From NCBI GenBank assembly GCA_001839685.1, contig MLAK01001150.1, forward strand, positions 7,845 to 31,037: a DNA stretch of 23,193 nucleotides, written 5' to 3'. Below the pieces are notes generated by a model, which did not search any database, was not told the origin of the DNA, and was given only the letters and a program-made list of their open reading frames with translations. Of the stretch, positions 1-9,800 are shown one piece after another. This stretch comes from Tritrichomonas foetus (lineage: Eukaryota > Parabasalia > Tritrichomonadida > Tritrichomonadidae). How positions within the stretch are numbered: position 1 is the stretch's first letter; each line of letters starts with the position of its first letter. Made by a program: the position numbers and the translations under genes.

Positions 1-192
<192 letters not shown>

Positions 193-1990
193 ATGTTATG
201 TTTGGTTTTTGATCTTCTTTAGAATTATGAAATTATCGGGGATATCTCAATAAATGAAACAGCCTTCTTAGTTAATGGGCTTCACCTTGAAAAGTTATCT
301 CTGATTCTGAATATATTTGTAGTGTATCTGTTGCTGATATTCACAATGTTCTGTGAATTGGCCTTTCGCACTTATGTGAAATAATCGTTAAAATTTTTAT
401 TAAGTCGTACAATCAAGCATTTATATAATTAAGCTTTTGATCAACTAAATTTCGAGACTTAGTTTCTCACAATTCTTAATAGATTTTTTATTTTTCTTAA
501 AATAATGAATCTCAACAAAGCTTGAATATTATCAAGTGAAAATGAAGCATCAGTTCGAACACAACAACATCAAATGTTTACACTAAATTGAGAGCACCTT
601 CCTAAGAAGTATTTTATTTATAAGATCAAGCATCTCATGGGGTAGATCTGAACATCAATCAGTTTCCACCAGTGTTTATCCAGATGGTGCATTGTATTTG
701 TTCATCAAGAAGAAATAACAAATTCACCAGCTAATGAATGAATATCTCAATCGGATTCTAATCACAATTATTGAAAAATTGAATTATTGGAAAGTATCGA
801 TGATCTTGAAGTCAGTTATTCGAAATGCTTGTTCATGTTTACGAAAATAATCCCATAAAATATTAGTTATATCTCATTTGTCAATCATCTTTACTCATGA
901 ACATGATAAAACTCTTAACCACTTGTGACAAAGTTGACTGAATCTTAAATGATGACATTCCTTGAGCCAAAAAGACGTAATCTTAAATTATTTAAGGAAA
1001 GAAGTCACGTGATTGAAATATATAGAATTCAAAGAAGAACAAAAAATAATATTTACATGTTTTAAGGTAGATTAAAAAATCTCCAAAATAAATCAAAAAT
1101 ATTCTCAAGTATTCTTTTTCTTATTAATCAAAAGATAAATAAAAGACTCTTTGATATTGAAATAGATGACCCAATGTTAATCAAAGAATAATATCAAGAT
1201 ATTTTAAATGATTGACCTTGATCTAATCTATTTAAAACAATTCACAATTACAGAAATATGATTAGGTTGGAAATTCCATGTTCAATGTAAAAATAATCCT
1301 GCATGCGTTTCACCATGAAAATGTCTGTGCAAACTCTATTCTTAATTTCTTTTACTTGTAATCTCACACATAACCCTTTATAAAATGATAGACTCTTTAA
1401 GTAATATATATAAATGGAAACAAATTATTCTTGTTTTTACTGAGATAAATGATGATTTTTCATTGAAATAGTTAATTAAGATTTCATGGATTTAAAAAAA
1501 CATAAGTTCTATGCAAGGAGCATGCAAAAAATGACTTCACTGCTTTCTAAGACTTATTATATATTGTGATTGTGCAGGGGAAAAATATTGACAGAAGAGA
1601 TAGATATGAATTTTCTTTGCAATTACTTGAGTCATCTTTAATTTTGTGCCAATGAACAAAAAATAAAAAAGATGAAAGAAATGATTGTGGCATTGAAAAG
1701 AACCAAAAGAAAAAATTATAATCTCTATGTTCCTTATCATGAATTCATTGAAGTTAATAGAAGAACATAAAAAAGAGGGAACATGATCATCTGCCTAATA
1801 GTGAGTATTGATAAATGGATAGAAATTAATATTTTTCGCTCACTGAATATTATAAACTTTAAATCATAGTAGAATTATTAAAAGGTTATATATACTATTA
1901 ATATTTAATTTATTATCTAAAATAAATAATATTTACCAGGATATGATGACATCACCTCAAAATCATTCTATTCAATTAATTAAGGCAAAT
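193..1990. other. Gene-free AT-rich stretch with short coding-like relics
   Basis: I see no intact gene in these 1.8 kb. Several stop-bounded stretches on the plus strand read like protein but lack a start or are cut by frame changes. One is 223-384 (53 codons, opening NYEIIGDISINE). Another is 1551-1655 (35 codons, including RDRYEFSLQLLE), followed directly in another frame by 1651-1770 (39 codons, ending YHEFIEVNRRT). A further one lies around 1288-1370. The simplest reading is one or more decayed genes; chance openness in AT-rich DNA is possible. I do not recognise a family. No RNA gene is visible. Confidence 0.4.
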
Positions 1991-1991
1991 T

Positions 1992-2010
1992 TACGGTTAA
2001 ATTTTCATTG
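1992..2010 (+). promoter_or_regulatory. M3 box plus Inr of the helicase gene
   Basis: TACGGTTA at 1992-1999 fits the published Trichomonas vaginalis M3 core-promoter consensus, a Myb-type element. TCATTG follows at 2005-2010, with the presumed +1 A at 2007. That leaves an 8-nt 5' UTR before the ATG at 2015, typical of trichomonads. The match is seen directly; promoter function is inferred from T. vaginalis. Confidence 0.7.
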
Positions 2011-2014
2011 ACCA

Positions 2015-3904
2015 ATGTCGAGACGCTACAGAAGCAGAGACCAGAGGCGCGAGGAGACTCAGCGCAATCGTCGACTTTTCCAAGAAGAGCTCGATTCAAT
2101 AAACGATCGATTGAATAACATTGCGCTCAACAATTATATCGATAATGATTTGACCGACGAGTTTTCTTCCCTTCCAATTTTCGAGACCACGAAAGAGGCT
2201 CTTACAAAGAAAAAGTTTGTGAAAATGAGCCCGATTCAAAAGCAAAGTCTATTGTATACTTTATGCGGACGAGATTTGATAGGCGCTGCCGAAACAGGAA
2301 CAGGTAAAACTCTCGCTTTTCTTATTCCACTTATCGAAACATTAAAAAAGAGCAAATGGTCCGTCTCTTCAGGCCTCGGCGCAATAATTATATCGCCCAC
2401 ACGAGATCTCGCCTCTCAGACATACAACGTTCTCGCAGACTTAATCACGGATACTGGATTCAGCGCCGGACTTGTCACCGGTGGTCTCCATTTCGAGGAA
2501 GCTGAAGCCAATCTCGGCCAATTGAATATCATGATTTGCACGCCAGGACGTTTAAAAGAGCACGTTGATAATTCACCTCAATTCAATGCAGACAACCTTC
2601 AAATTCTTGTCCTCGATGAAGCCGACCGTTTACTCGGGACAGAATTTGTGAAAGATTTGAAGCAAATCATTCGCGAATTCCCCAAAAATCGGCAAACCCT
2701 ACTCTTTACGGCAACTGCGGGAAAGGCCATCAAGTCACTTTCTAAATTGTGGCTTCAAAATCCAGTTTCCGTTTTGATTACAGAAAAGAGGGAATCAGCA
2801 ACACCTGACAACCTTGTTGAGTTTTATACAATTGTTCCACTTAGTGAGAAATTCAACACACTTTTCTCATTTTTAAGGTCCCATAAAAGCGACAAACTTA
2901 TCGTCTTCATGGAGACTGTAAAAATGGTCAGATTTGCTTTTGAAGCTTTTCGTCATTTGAAGCCTGGACTTCCGCTAATGCATCTAACTGGAAAACAAAG
3001 TTCCGAACTCAGATTTAGTGTTTGTCGTGATTTCGCAAATAAAGAAAGAGGCGTTATTTTCACAACAGATGTTGCTGCACGTGGCCTTGATTTTCCGCAG
3101 GTGAATTGGGTTATTCAAATGGATTGTCCAACAACTACAGAAACATACATTCATCGGGTAGGTCGTACAGCACGTTTTTACCAAGGTGGAAAAGGACTTC
3201 TCTTTCTTACTCCTTCAGAAAAAGCTTTTGTCACAAAAATGGCTGAAAACAAAGTTAATTTGAGACCAATTCAAATTCAAGAATCTGAGTTGATTAACAT
3301 TAAACCAGAACTTGTTGACGTTCTTGCCAAGTTCTCTGATGTGAAGCATCTTGCAATTAAGGCATTTACAACATATTTAAAGAGCGTCCAAAGACATAAT
3401 GATGGAGAGGTATTCAAATTGGATGAAGTTTTGAAACAGAAAGATGATTTCGCTAAAGCATTTGGATTACTCGGAACACCAGTGATTACTAAAGTGGCCA
3501 AAGGAAAGAAAGAAAACACAGAAAATAAAGGAGACAATAAAGAGGAAAATAGCGAAAATGATGAAAATGAGAAACAATCTGATACTGAAGAAATCGAACC
3601 TTTCTTCAAAATTGTACCTGATGATAATGAAGAAGATGAATCAGAAGCAGTTCAGAAAAAGGAATTACAGCCACAGAATATTCGATTCCTCAATCCAGAT
3701 CAACCAATTACTGAAGAAGAGTATCACGCTTGGAGAGAATACTTGCACGGACTCTTCATCGATCAGAATAAACCCAAACACCAGAAGAAGCAACAAAAGA
3801 AGAAGGGACAAAATGCAGCGGAAAATGAAAATGATGAAAATGCTGAACCAGAATTATCACTCGAAGAACAAGCGGAAAGAGCACTTCTTAGCCAACTCGA
3901 GTAG
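2015..3904 (+). CDS. DBP4: DEAD-box ATP-dependent RNA helicase, Dbp4/DDX10-like
   Basis: Predicted nucleolar RNA helicase of small-subunit ribosome assembly; yeast Dbp4 acts in release of U14 snoRNA from pre-rRNA. All core motifs are present in 629 residues: Q-motif (F56, Q75), Walker A AETGTGKT (92-99), motif Ia PTRDLA, TPGRL, DEAD (201-204), TAT in place of SAT (232-234), the TTDVAARGLD block (350-359) and HRVGRTAR (380-387). The spacing LGAIIISPTR, the stretch PLMHLTGKQ and DVAARGLDFPQVNWVIQ match Dbp4 better than other DEAD-box families. After about residue 450 the tail is acidic and Lys/Gln-rich, shorter than in yeast Dbp4 (about 770 aa). The start follows an M3 box and Inr. The first 700 bp use more C/G-ending codons than the rest. 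The 3' end converges on the next gene. Confidence 0.9.
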   Translation: MSRRYRSRDQRREETQRNRRLFQEELDSINDRLNNIALNNYIDNDLTDEFSSLPIFETTKEALTKKKFVKMSPIQKQSLLYTLCGRDLIGAAETGTGKTLAFLIPLIETLKKSKWSVSSGLGAIIISPTRDLASQTYNVLADLITDTGFSAGLVTGGLHFEEAEANLGQLNIMICTPGRLKEHVDNSPQFNADNLQILVLDEADRLLGTEFVKDLKQIIREFPKNRQTLLFTATAGKAIKSLSKLWLQNPVSVLITEKRESATPDNLVEFYTIVPLSEKFNTLFSFLRSHKSDKLIVFMETVKMVRFAFEAFRHLKPGLPLMHLTGKQSSELRFSVCRDFANKERGVIFTTDVAARGLDFPQVNWVIQMDCPTTTETYIHRVGRTARFYQGGKGLLFLTPSEKAFVTKMAENKVNLRPIQIQESELINIKPELVDVLAKFSDVKHLAIKAFTTYLKSVQRHNDGEVFKLDEVLKQKDDFAKAFGLLGTPVITKVAKGKKENTENKGDNKEENSENDENEKQSDTEEIEPFFKIVPDDNEEDESEAVQKKELQPQNIRFLNPDQPITEEEYHAWREYLHGLFIDQNKPKHQKKQQKKKGQNAAENENDENAEPELSLEEQAERALLSQLE

Positions 3905-4198
3905 AATGAATGTTCTTTTTTTTTGATTATATTAATATATTTTTTTTATTATATAAAATTTCTATATTTCCAATATTTATTCACTTTCTTCATCATATAT
4001 TTTTTTTATTAAAAATAACATAGATGTGATTAATATTAAAAACCAGACTTGTATCAATAATTTGATTTATGTAAATGTGATTGATTTGAAATTTTGACTT
4101 TGTGTTTATTGAAATGGGAAAAAGAATGAATAATAATATAAAAAACAGAATTAGAAAATCATAATACTTTATTTTACATTTATGAGAAAAATGAAAAT

Positions 4199-4555
4199 TT
4201 ATGTTTCAATAATTTCCCATTCTTCTTCAGCGGATTCTTCTTCTTTTTGATCGTCAATATCGATGACAGATGGCTGTGGTGCTTTATTCATCATGGCTTG
4301 AATTGCATTCTGGCATTCGTAAATATCTCTTTTTGATTGAATTAACTGATCAACCAATGAATGAGTATTTTTAATGCTTTCGTTGAGTTTTTTGAGTCTT
4401 TCGAGCGGACTTGCATTTGTGGATTCTTTTAAAGATTGGATTGACAAAACGGACGAATTTCTAACATCTGTGAAAGCGACACTGTATGGATTTGATAAGG
4501 CGACTAATGCTTGCGAGTAAAATACGTGGGCAGGATCGAAGTTGTTTGGAATCAT
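4199..4555 (-). CDS. Small hydrophilic protein with acidic C-terminus, unknown function
   Basis: An uninterrupted 118-codon frame. The middle (about residues 45-90) is predicted helical and Lys/Glu/Leu-rich, possibly a short coiled coil. The last 20 residues are strongly acidic (DDQKEEESAEEEWEIIET). There is no signal peptide or membrane segment. The stop is inside TAAA, as in most genes here, and ACCATTTCC 8-16 nt before the ATG could be a weak Inr. A 7-bp-arm inverted repeat lies just upstream. It is divergent from the RhoGAP gene and convergent with the helicase. I do not recognise the family; small subunits of larger complexes often look like this, but that is a guess. Confidence 0.75.
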   Translation of the reverse strand: MIPNNFDPAHVFYSQALVALSNPYSVAFTDVRNSSVLSIQSLKESTNASPLERLKKLNESIKNTHSLVDQLIQSKRDIYECQNAIQAMMNKAPQPSVIDIDDQKEEESAEEEWEIIET

Positions 4556-4571
4556 TTTGGAAATGGTTAAT

Positions 4572-4588
4572 TTAGCCTTGCAGGCTAA
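4572..4588. repeat. Inverted repeat in the 5' region of the 118-aa gene
   Basis: TTAGCCT at 4572-4578 and AGGCTAA at 4582-4588 are perfect inverted arms around a TGC centre. The site begins 17 bp upstream of the minus-strand ATG, in the expected promoter region. It could bind a dimeric regulator, but nothing else supports that. Confidence 0.5.
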
Positions 4589-4651
4589 TTATTTGATTGT
4601 TTTAGGTTAATTATTGATAATGATTGTGAAAAATAGGTCAATAATAGGGTA

Positions 4652-4828
4652 AAACTCATAAAAAGTTGTTGATGAGTTTATGTAGTCAAAAATTCTGATG
4701 TTGAGACCATATACATGCAGAAAGTTTTCTGTTTCAGTACTAACTTTTACTAAATATATCTGGTCTCAAATCATGAATTCAGACTATATATACTCGCAAA
4801 AAGTTGTTGATGAGTTTTATTTCTCATC
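4652..4828. repeat. Palindromic element bracketed by 26-bp direct repeats
   Basis: Direct repeats at 4654-4679 and 4792-4817 match at 24 of 26 positions, including 20 identical bases at their 3' ends. Between them lies an imperfect inverted repeat of about 35 nt (4679-4713 against 4755-4790), with cores TTGAGACCA and TGGTCTCAA. The first direct-repeat copy is also a hairpin (AAACTCAT 4652-4659, ATGAGTTT 4672-4679). The second overlaps another hairpin, GATGAG 4809-4814 and CTCATC 4823-4828, whose right arm contains the RhoGAP Inr. It could be a small inverted-repeat insertion or a duplicated regulatory module. Confidence 0.75.
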
Positions 4829-4829
4829 A
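4824..4829 (+). promoter_or_regulatory. Inr of the MyTH4-RhoGAP gene
   Basis: TCATCA with presumed +1 A at 4826 lies 8 nt before the ATG at 4834, the same spacing as in the helicase gene. This decides the start: the in-frame ATG at 4810 is upstream of +1 and would not be transcribed from this site. Confidence 0.6.
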
Positions 4830-4833
4830 GATC

Positions 4834-6348
4834 ATGAATGAAAATGTTGTTTTTACCTTTCGATCGCCAATGTCTTCACGCCCTTATTATTATTCACCAC
4901 ACAGAAGCCAAATCGATTGGACAGTCACTTCATCAGAAACTCGAATGATTCCTCCAGATGGCTTTTTTGTGGCGCCACCACCAAAACCTTACGAAAACAA
5001 TTTCAAAGCCCATCAGTCGCATTTCTTTTCCGAAATAAGAACGGTTAGAAGGATCCCCACAATCAGCACTTTTTCGCTCAGTCCGACAAACGATTCGATT
5101 CCAATTTTACAATTGACAGGAATTGGAAACAAATCATTCTTCAAAATCCCATATTTGCCTTTTGACCTTCTCATTCACGAACCATCAGAAAAAATCCTCG
5201 ATTTCCTAAAAAATAATGTCAATAAATCATCAGCCGGAAAAAAGAAAGATAAAACAAAAACTATTGATTTAATCACGCCAGAAAAAAATTCAATCAATTC
5301 TCCACTTTTTATTAACACTCCAACAAGCGCCTCTCCAATTTCAATATCATTATTTAAATCTATCAAGAAATTTAAGAAAAATGAAAATCCACATCACGTC
5401 GAACAAATGATTCGTTTGATTGATGGAAATAAGCAAATTTTAATTCCGGAATGTGCTTTTCAATTAATTACTGAAACAAACAACATTTCCAACAATTCTC
5501 TGACAATTCGCGCATGGAAGTTGATGATGATTTTTGTTGGACGATACGAAATTCCTGAACCGTTTAAAACTATTCTACGTTCTTATTTCATCATTGCTTC
5601 AAGCCATGAAGAAGTTTATCGCGAAATTCGCGAAATTTCAACAATTTGTTTGATTCGAATAACCTCTGAGAATTTACTACCATTTCAATATACACCAGGA
5701 ACTCCTGCCGGCACTTATATTGAGTGTTGTACAAGTTTAACACAAATTTTTGGAGTATCGCTTTCTGAAATACTTGCAAAGGAGGACATTCGAAGTGGAT
5801 CGCGCAGAAATAAAGATGATCCTCTCGTTCCACAAATTTTGAGGAAATTAGTTGGGAAAATGTTAGAATTAAATGCACCAAAAATCGAAGGAATCTTTAG
5901 AATTCCTGGTGATAATGCACAAGAAGTTGCAATGGCTCAACAAATTAATAGTGGTGACTGGGAAGTCTCTTTATCGTTTATTCATACAGTTGCTTCATTA
6001 ACCAAAAAGTTTGTGCGAGAACTGCAAGATCCACTAATACCGAGTCGTGTTTTAGATGAATTAAGCGAAAATGATCCACCAAGTAAAGTTATAAAATTGA
6101 TAAATGGATTACCTAATTCAAATAGAGATACTTTGATGTACTTTTTCGGGTTTTTACAACAGATTGCCGAAAATGAAAGCGTCAATAAAATGACAGCAAG
6201 TAATATTATTATTTCTATTGGTCCAATGTTTGTGAGAACAGCAGCAGTGACATCACTGAATGATATTAAATCTGCAACAACAAAACGAGATTTTGTATTG
6301 CAATCAATGATAAATAATTGGAATACATCCCAGATGTACAAGTATTAG
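4834..6348 (+). CDS. MyTH4-RhoGAP domain protein
   Basis: Predicted GTPase-activating protein for Rho/Rac-type GTPases, a cytoskeletal off-switch. It has 504 residues from the chosen ATG. Residues 1-160 are low-complexity and Pro/Ser/Lys-rich, without a clear domain. A MyTH4-like helical module spans about 170-285 (key stretch RAWKLMMIFVGRYEIPEPF). A RhoGAP domain spans about 302-490, with arginine finger R356 in EGIFRIPG, the supporting Lys/Arg in TKKFVRELQDPLIP, and the Asn-containing NKMTASNIIISIGPMF. All catalytic positions look intact. The MyTH4-RhoGAP order is that of ARHGAP39/Vilse and several amoeba proteins, but no WW domains are visible here. It ends with TAG TGA in tandem and converges on the BEACH gene. 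Confidence 0.85.
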   Translation: MNENVVFTFRSPMSSRPYYYSPHRSQIDWTVTSSETRMIPPDGFFVAPPPKPYENNFKAHQSHFFSEIRTVRRIPTISTFSLSPTNDSIPILQLTGIGNKSFFKIPYLPFDLLIHEPSEKILDFLKNNVNKSSAGKKKDKTKTIDLITPEKNSINSPLFINTPTSASPISISLFKSIKKFKKNENPHHVEQMIRLIDGNKQILIPECAFQLITETNNISNNSLTIRAWKLMMIFVGRYEIPEPFKTILRSYFIIASSHEEVYREIREISTICLIRITSENLLPFQYTPGTPAGTYIECCTSLTQIFGVSLSEILAKEDIRSGSRRNKDDPLVPQILRKLVGKMLELNAPKIEGIFRIPGDNAQEVAMAQQINSGDWEVSLSFIHTVASLTKKFVRELQDPLIPSRVLDELSENDPPSKVIKLINGLPNSNRDTLMYFFGFLQQIAENESVNKMTASNIIISIGPMFVRTAAVTSLNDIKSATTKRDFVLQSMINNWNTSQMYKY

Positions 6349-6846
6349 TGATATGCTAATATCATAATCTTCATGTAAATTGCTTTTATGCGGTAAATTT
6401 TATTTTATCTTTTTATCTCATATAACCTCTCGATTTAATTTGATTAATGATTAAATGTTTGAATAGTTTCTTTGATATGGAATTATGTGTGAGTGGAGAA
6501 TTAAAAACTAATTCGCAATTTTTTTTTCTCGTTCAGGAGTGACATCAATGAATTTGATAAAATTAGTGGGGAAACTTCAATCAACTCATTCTTATTCAGC
6601 GTTTTCGCTATGATTTTCCAATTTCACATAATTACAGAACATTGTTTGTGATAATTGAACAGTTTCCATACATCGGTTGTTTATTATTTCATGTTTTTGG
6701 GAAAGCATTTTTTAACAATTCATTCAAGCAATATACATTTCTTCTTTACCACTCTGGAAAAAATCACCAAAAGGCTGGAAAAACTATGTGAAAATTTAGA
6801 AAGATTGAATGTAAATCATATATCCTATTGTATTTTATCTTTATTT
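6349..6846. other. Convergent intergenic region, 498 bp
   Basis: It lies between the 3' ends of the RhoGAP and BEACH genes. No gene, RNA or strong repeat is seen. A 22-codon minus-strand stretch (about 6508-6577) ending at a stop reads protein-like (TNFIKFIDVTPEREKKIAN) but has no start and may be a relic or chance. TAAA at about 6375 is a possible poly(A) signal for the RhoGAP gene. Confidence 0.5.
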
Positions 6847-9800
6847 TTACAAGTCATTTGGATCTTTTCCAGTTACTTTAACACAGTGTGGACACATGTA
6901 TTTTCTAATTGGCTGTACCTTAGACTGAAGAGCTCCAAGTTTAATTAATTGTTCATTAGGGTGGCATTTAATGCAGTAGAATCGATGACAACAGTAACAA
7001 ATTTTCACGTTTGCACTTGCTTTTTCGATTGGTGCTCCACAATCGACACATTCAACAGCATATTCTCTTTTCATATCATTTGCAGGACTTCCAATGAAAT
7101 CGAAACAATACATTTCATGATCGCTTGCGGCAAATGCCCTTGTTGAATCTTCATTAATAGAAATCCTTCGAATTCCACTAGATCCAACTTTAGTGTTCTT
7201 CAAAAGTATCAATTCACTTTCTTCATAATCAATTTCCCAAAATCTGACCATTCCATTTTGATGTCCAGTCATAAAGAATCTTCGTTCGGCAGTTTCTGGA
7301 AGTGATGCAACAGCAACACATAAAACTGAAGAATCAATTTCTTTTCTAATGATTTCTTTTCCACTCACTGTCCAAACAACAATGGATGAATAGCCTCCAC
7401 CGACAATTACGCCTGCAAAATCATCAACATCAATACAATTGATCTTGAAATCTGCAACAATAGGCTTTAGAACTCGTCTGGTACCAATATCGATTCGATT
7501 AATTTGATTCATTGAGACAGCTAGAAGCAAAAAGTGAGGAGTTGAAATCTTGCAAATGGAAACAGTACCAACTGTTGGAAATGTAGCAACAAATGAAGCA
7601 CTCATTACTTCAGCTCCTGCGTAATTCAAACGATAAAGTGTGACACTTCCTTCACGCTGTCCAATTGCCATAAAGACACCATCTCTTGAAGCGCAAATAC
7701 TACATGTTGAAACCAAAAAGTTTCCACTTACTAAAGTTTTTGGTTGTTTTGGAGTATTTGCAATAATTGCCAATTTGGCAAAATTGATATAAATTTCATC
7801 AATAGCAAAACAAGAAACACCAGTTGATGAAAATGCATCCTTTTCACGAATGGAAATATCAGAGGCAGGGAAGTAAAATTTAGAGGGATTAAGTTTTTGA
7901 ATAACTAGATAGCTAAATTCTGTCATTAAATGTTTCCTTGAAAATAGTTTTGATGATTGAACGTGCGGATTATTGAACAATTGAAGACAACATTGTCCAA
8001 AATTAATAACACAAGTAATTGCTGCATTTCGTTCGATTTCGTCTTGACTATAAATTCCATCAGTTTCATCGCCAGTTGCATAACAGTATGGATGAAATAG
8101 ATTTTTGGCTTCTATAGCAGCTTCACCACGTGATTTGTAACCAAATATTAAATCAATCCACGAGTTTAAGTTTCGGGTAACTCGATCACATTGAAGTAAA
8201 TGAAGCATTTTATGCGTAAAATCAAGTGGGGATGTACTCCATTTACCAAGTTTAACATCAGCGACACTTTTTCCCTCAGTGGTTGTAGTTAATGGCAAAT
8301 TTCCAAGATTAGAAAGGAATTCTGGAACAGCAAAGAATTGTGGAATTAATTCTTTGACATCTGCTGGTGATGTATAAGCCGCAGCAAGCCAAGATTCAGT
8401 AACATCATAAAAAAGCCTATTTTGATGGTCCCATCCACGATGCAAGTAAATTGAAAACAGACAGAATGGTTCAATTCTGAACATAAAGTATAAAACTACA
8501 CCTAAATGCATATAATGAGTACCATAAAAGTATTTATGACCAGAATCTTCATAAATAACGTCGAATCTAGGAGCTCGTTCTCTTCCAATTTGTCCCATTG
8601 GTGTAGAAAGGTCTCTATATGATTCCATTGGTGCATTATCAAGATCCTGTGTATTATAGTCGCTTACAACCCATGGAAAAACACAATACTGCGTATAATC
8701 GCAAAATGAGCGTAATGATAATTTGTTCAAAATGCATAAATATGTAAAGTTGTCAATTAAGCCTTCACTCCAGAGTTTTGTCGTATCTTTACGGTGAAGG
8801 ATATTTGCGGAATTGAGTGGTGAAAGGCTACATGACAATGATGCATTAGAACTTGAAATCTTTGGGAAATGAGTCAAACTGTCTTCAACATTTCGTTTCA
8901 TTTGGGCCATGAATGATTTATAGTTTTCAATTTCAGGAATAAGAATGAAATTCCAACCATAAATAAAGTTTAATTCAACAGCCGTTGGTTTATGAAGCCA
9001 ATAATGTTCTTGGCAACTAATTAAAGCATCAAGTGGAACTCTAATAACAGGATGTGCACCAAATAATGAACAAGGACCAAATGATCCATTTATGAAGTAG
9101 CTCATGTAAAATGTATACAAAATTCGAGGTGTTGCTGTGCAAACGAATTTCGCACCATGATCAGTAATCTTCATTCCTTCTACGAAGAAGAGATGTGTTG
9201 GGGTTCTGAAAAGTGCACCAAGAATTGGTTCAACACCATAAAGTAAAGAAACAGAAGATAATGAATCGAAATCATCTTGAATTAATGCTAAAAGTGCAAC
9301 CATGTAAGAATCAGTGAGTGGCAAAATTTGCGAGAAACTAAGAATTACTTGCCTCTTTGTATGCAATGATAAATCTTCAAATTGTGGAATTGGTGTTGAA
9401 AGCATATTTAAAATACAGGATGGCATAAGAGGAAGTAAATCTGGAATTTCAGGGGGTTCAGGCTGGACACTTTTAACCTTTCCACCTGGAAATGGAGGGA
9501 TTTTATAAATTAATGGTGAAGCTTCAACACGCTTAGTTGGATAAAGTGGATCAGCAAGTAAAGATACAGAAAGCAATTCACTTGTTGGTACATCAAACCT
9601 ATACTTTTTAGTTAGAAGCTTTTCACGAAGTCGTAAAAAGTAAGAAATGTTAAATAGTAATCTATCACATTCAAATTTACGCATTGTTGCACCCATTGCT
9701 TTAGACATTGTAATATCACTATGTAACAAATTTAAGAATCCATTAGCAGTATTGAAGAAGTTCGAAGAGGGTGCAATTCGTTCATCAGACATTTTGACAA

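Noticed and set aside
1537..1740. 67-codon minus-strand frame
   Set aside because: It is rich in Phe, Ile and Leu as expected from AT-rich DNA, has no promoter signal, and lies opposite better-looking plus-strand fragments.
4804..4833. Upstream start of the RhoGAP protein (TTG at 4804 or ATG at 4810)
   Set aside because: TTG is not a likely eukaryotic start, and the ATG at 4810 lies before the Inr +1 at 4826.
6655..6948. 97-codon plus-strand frame
   Set aside because: It has no ATG at its beginning and overlaps the antisense of the BEACH finger-coding end.
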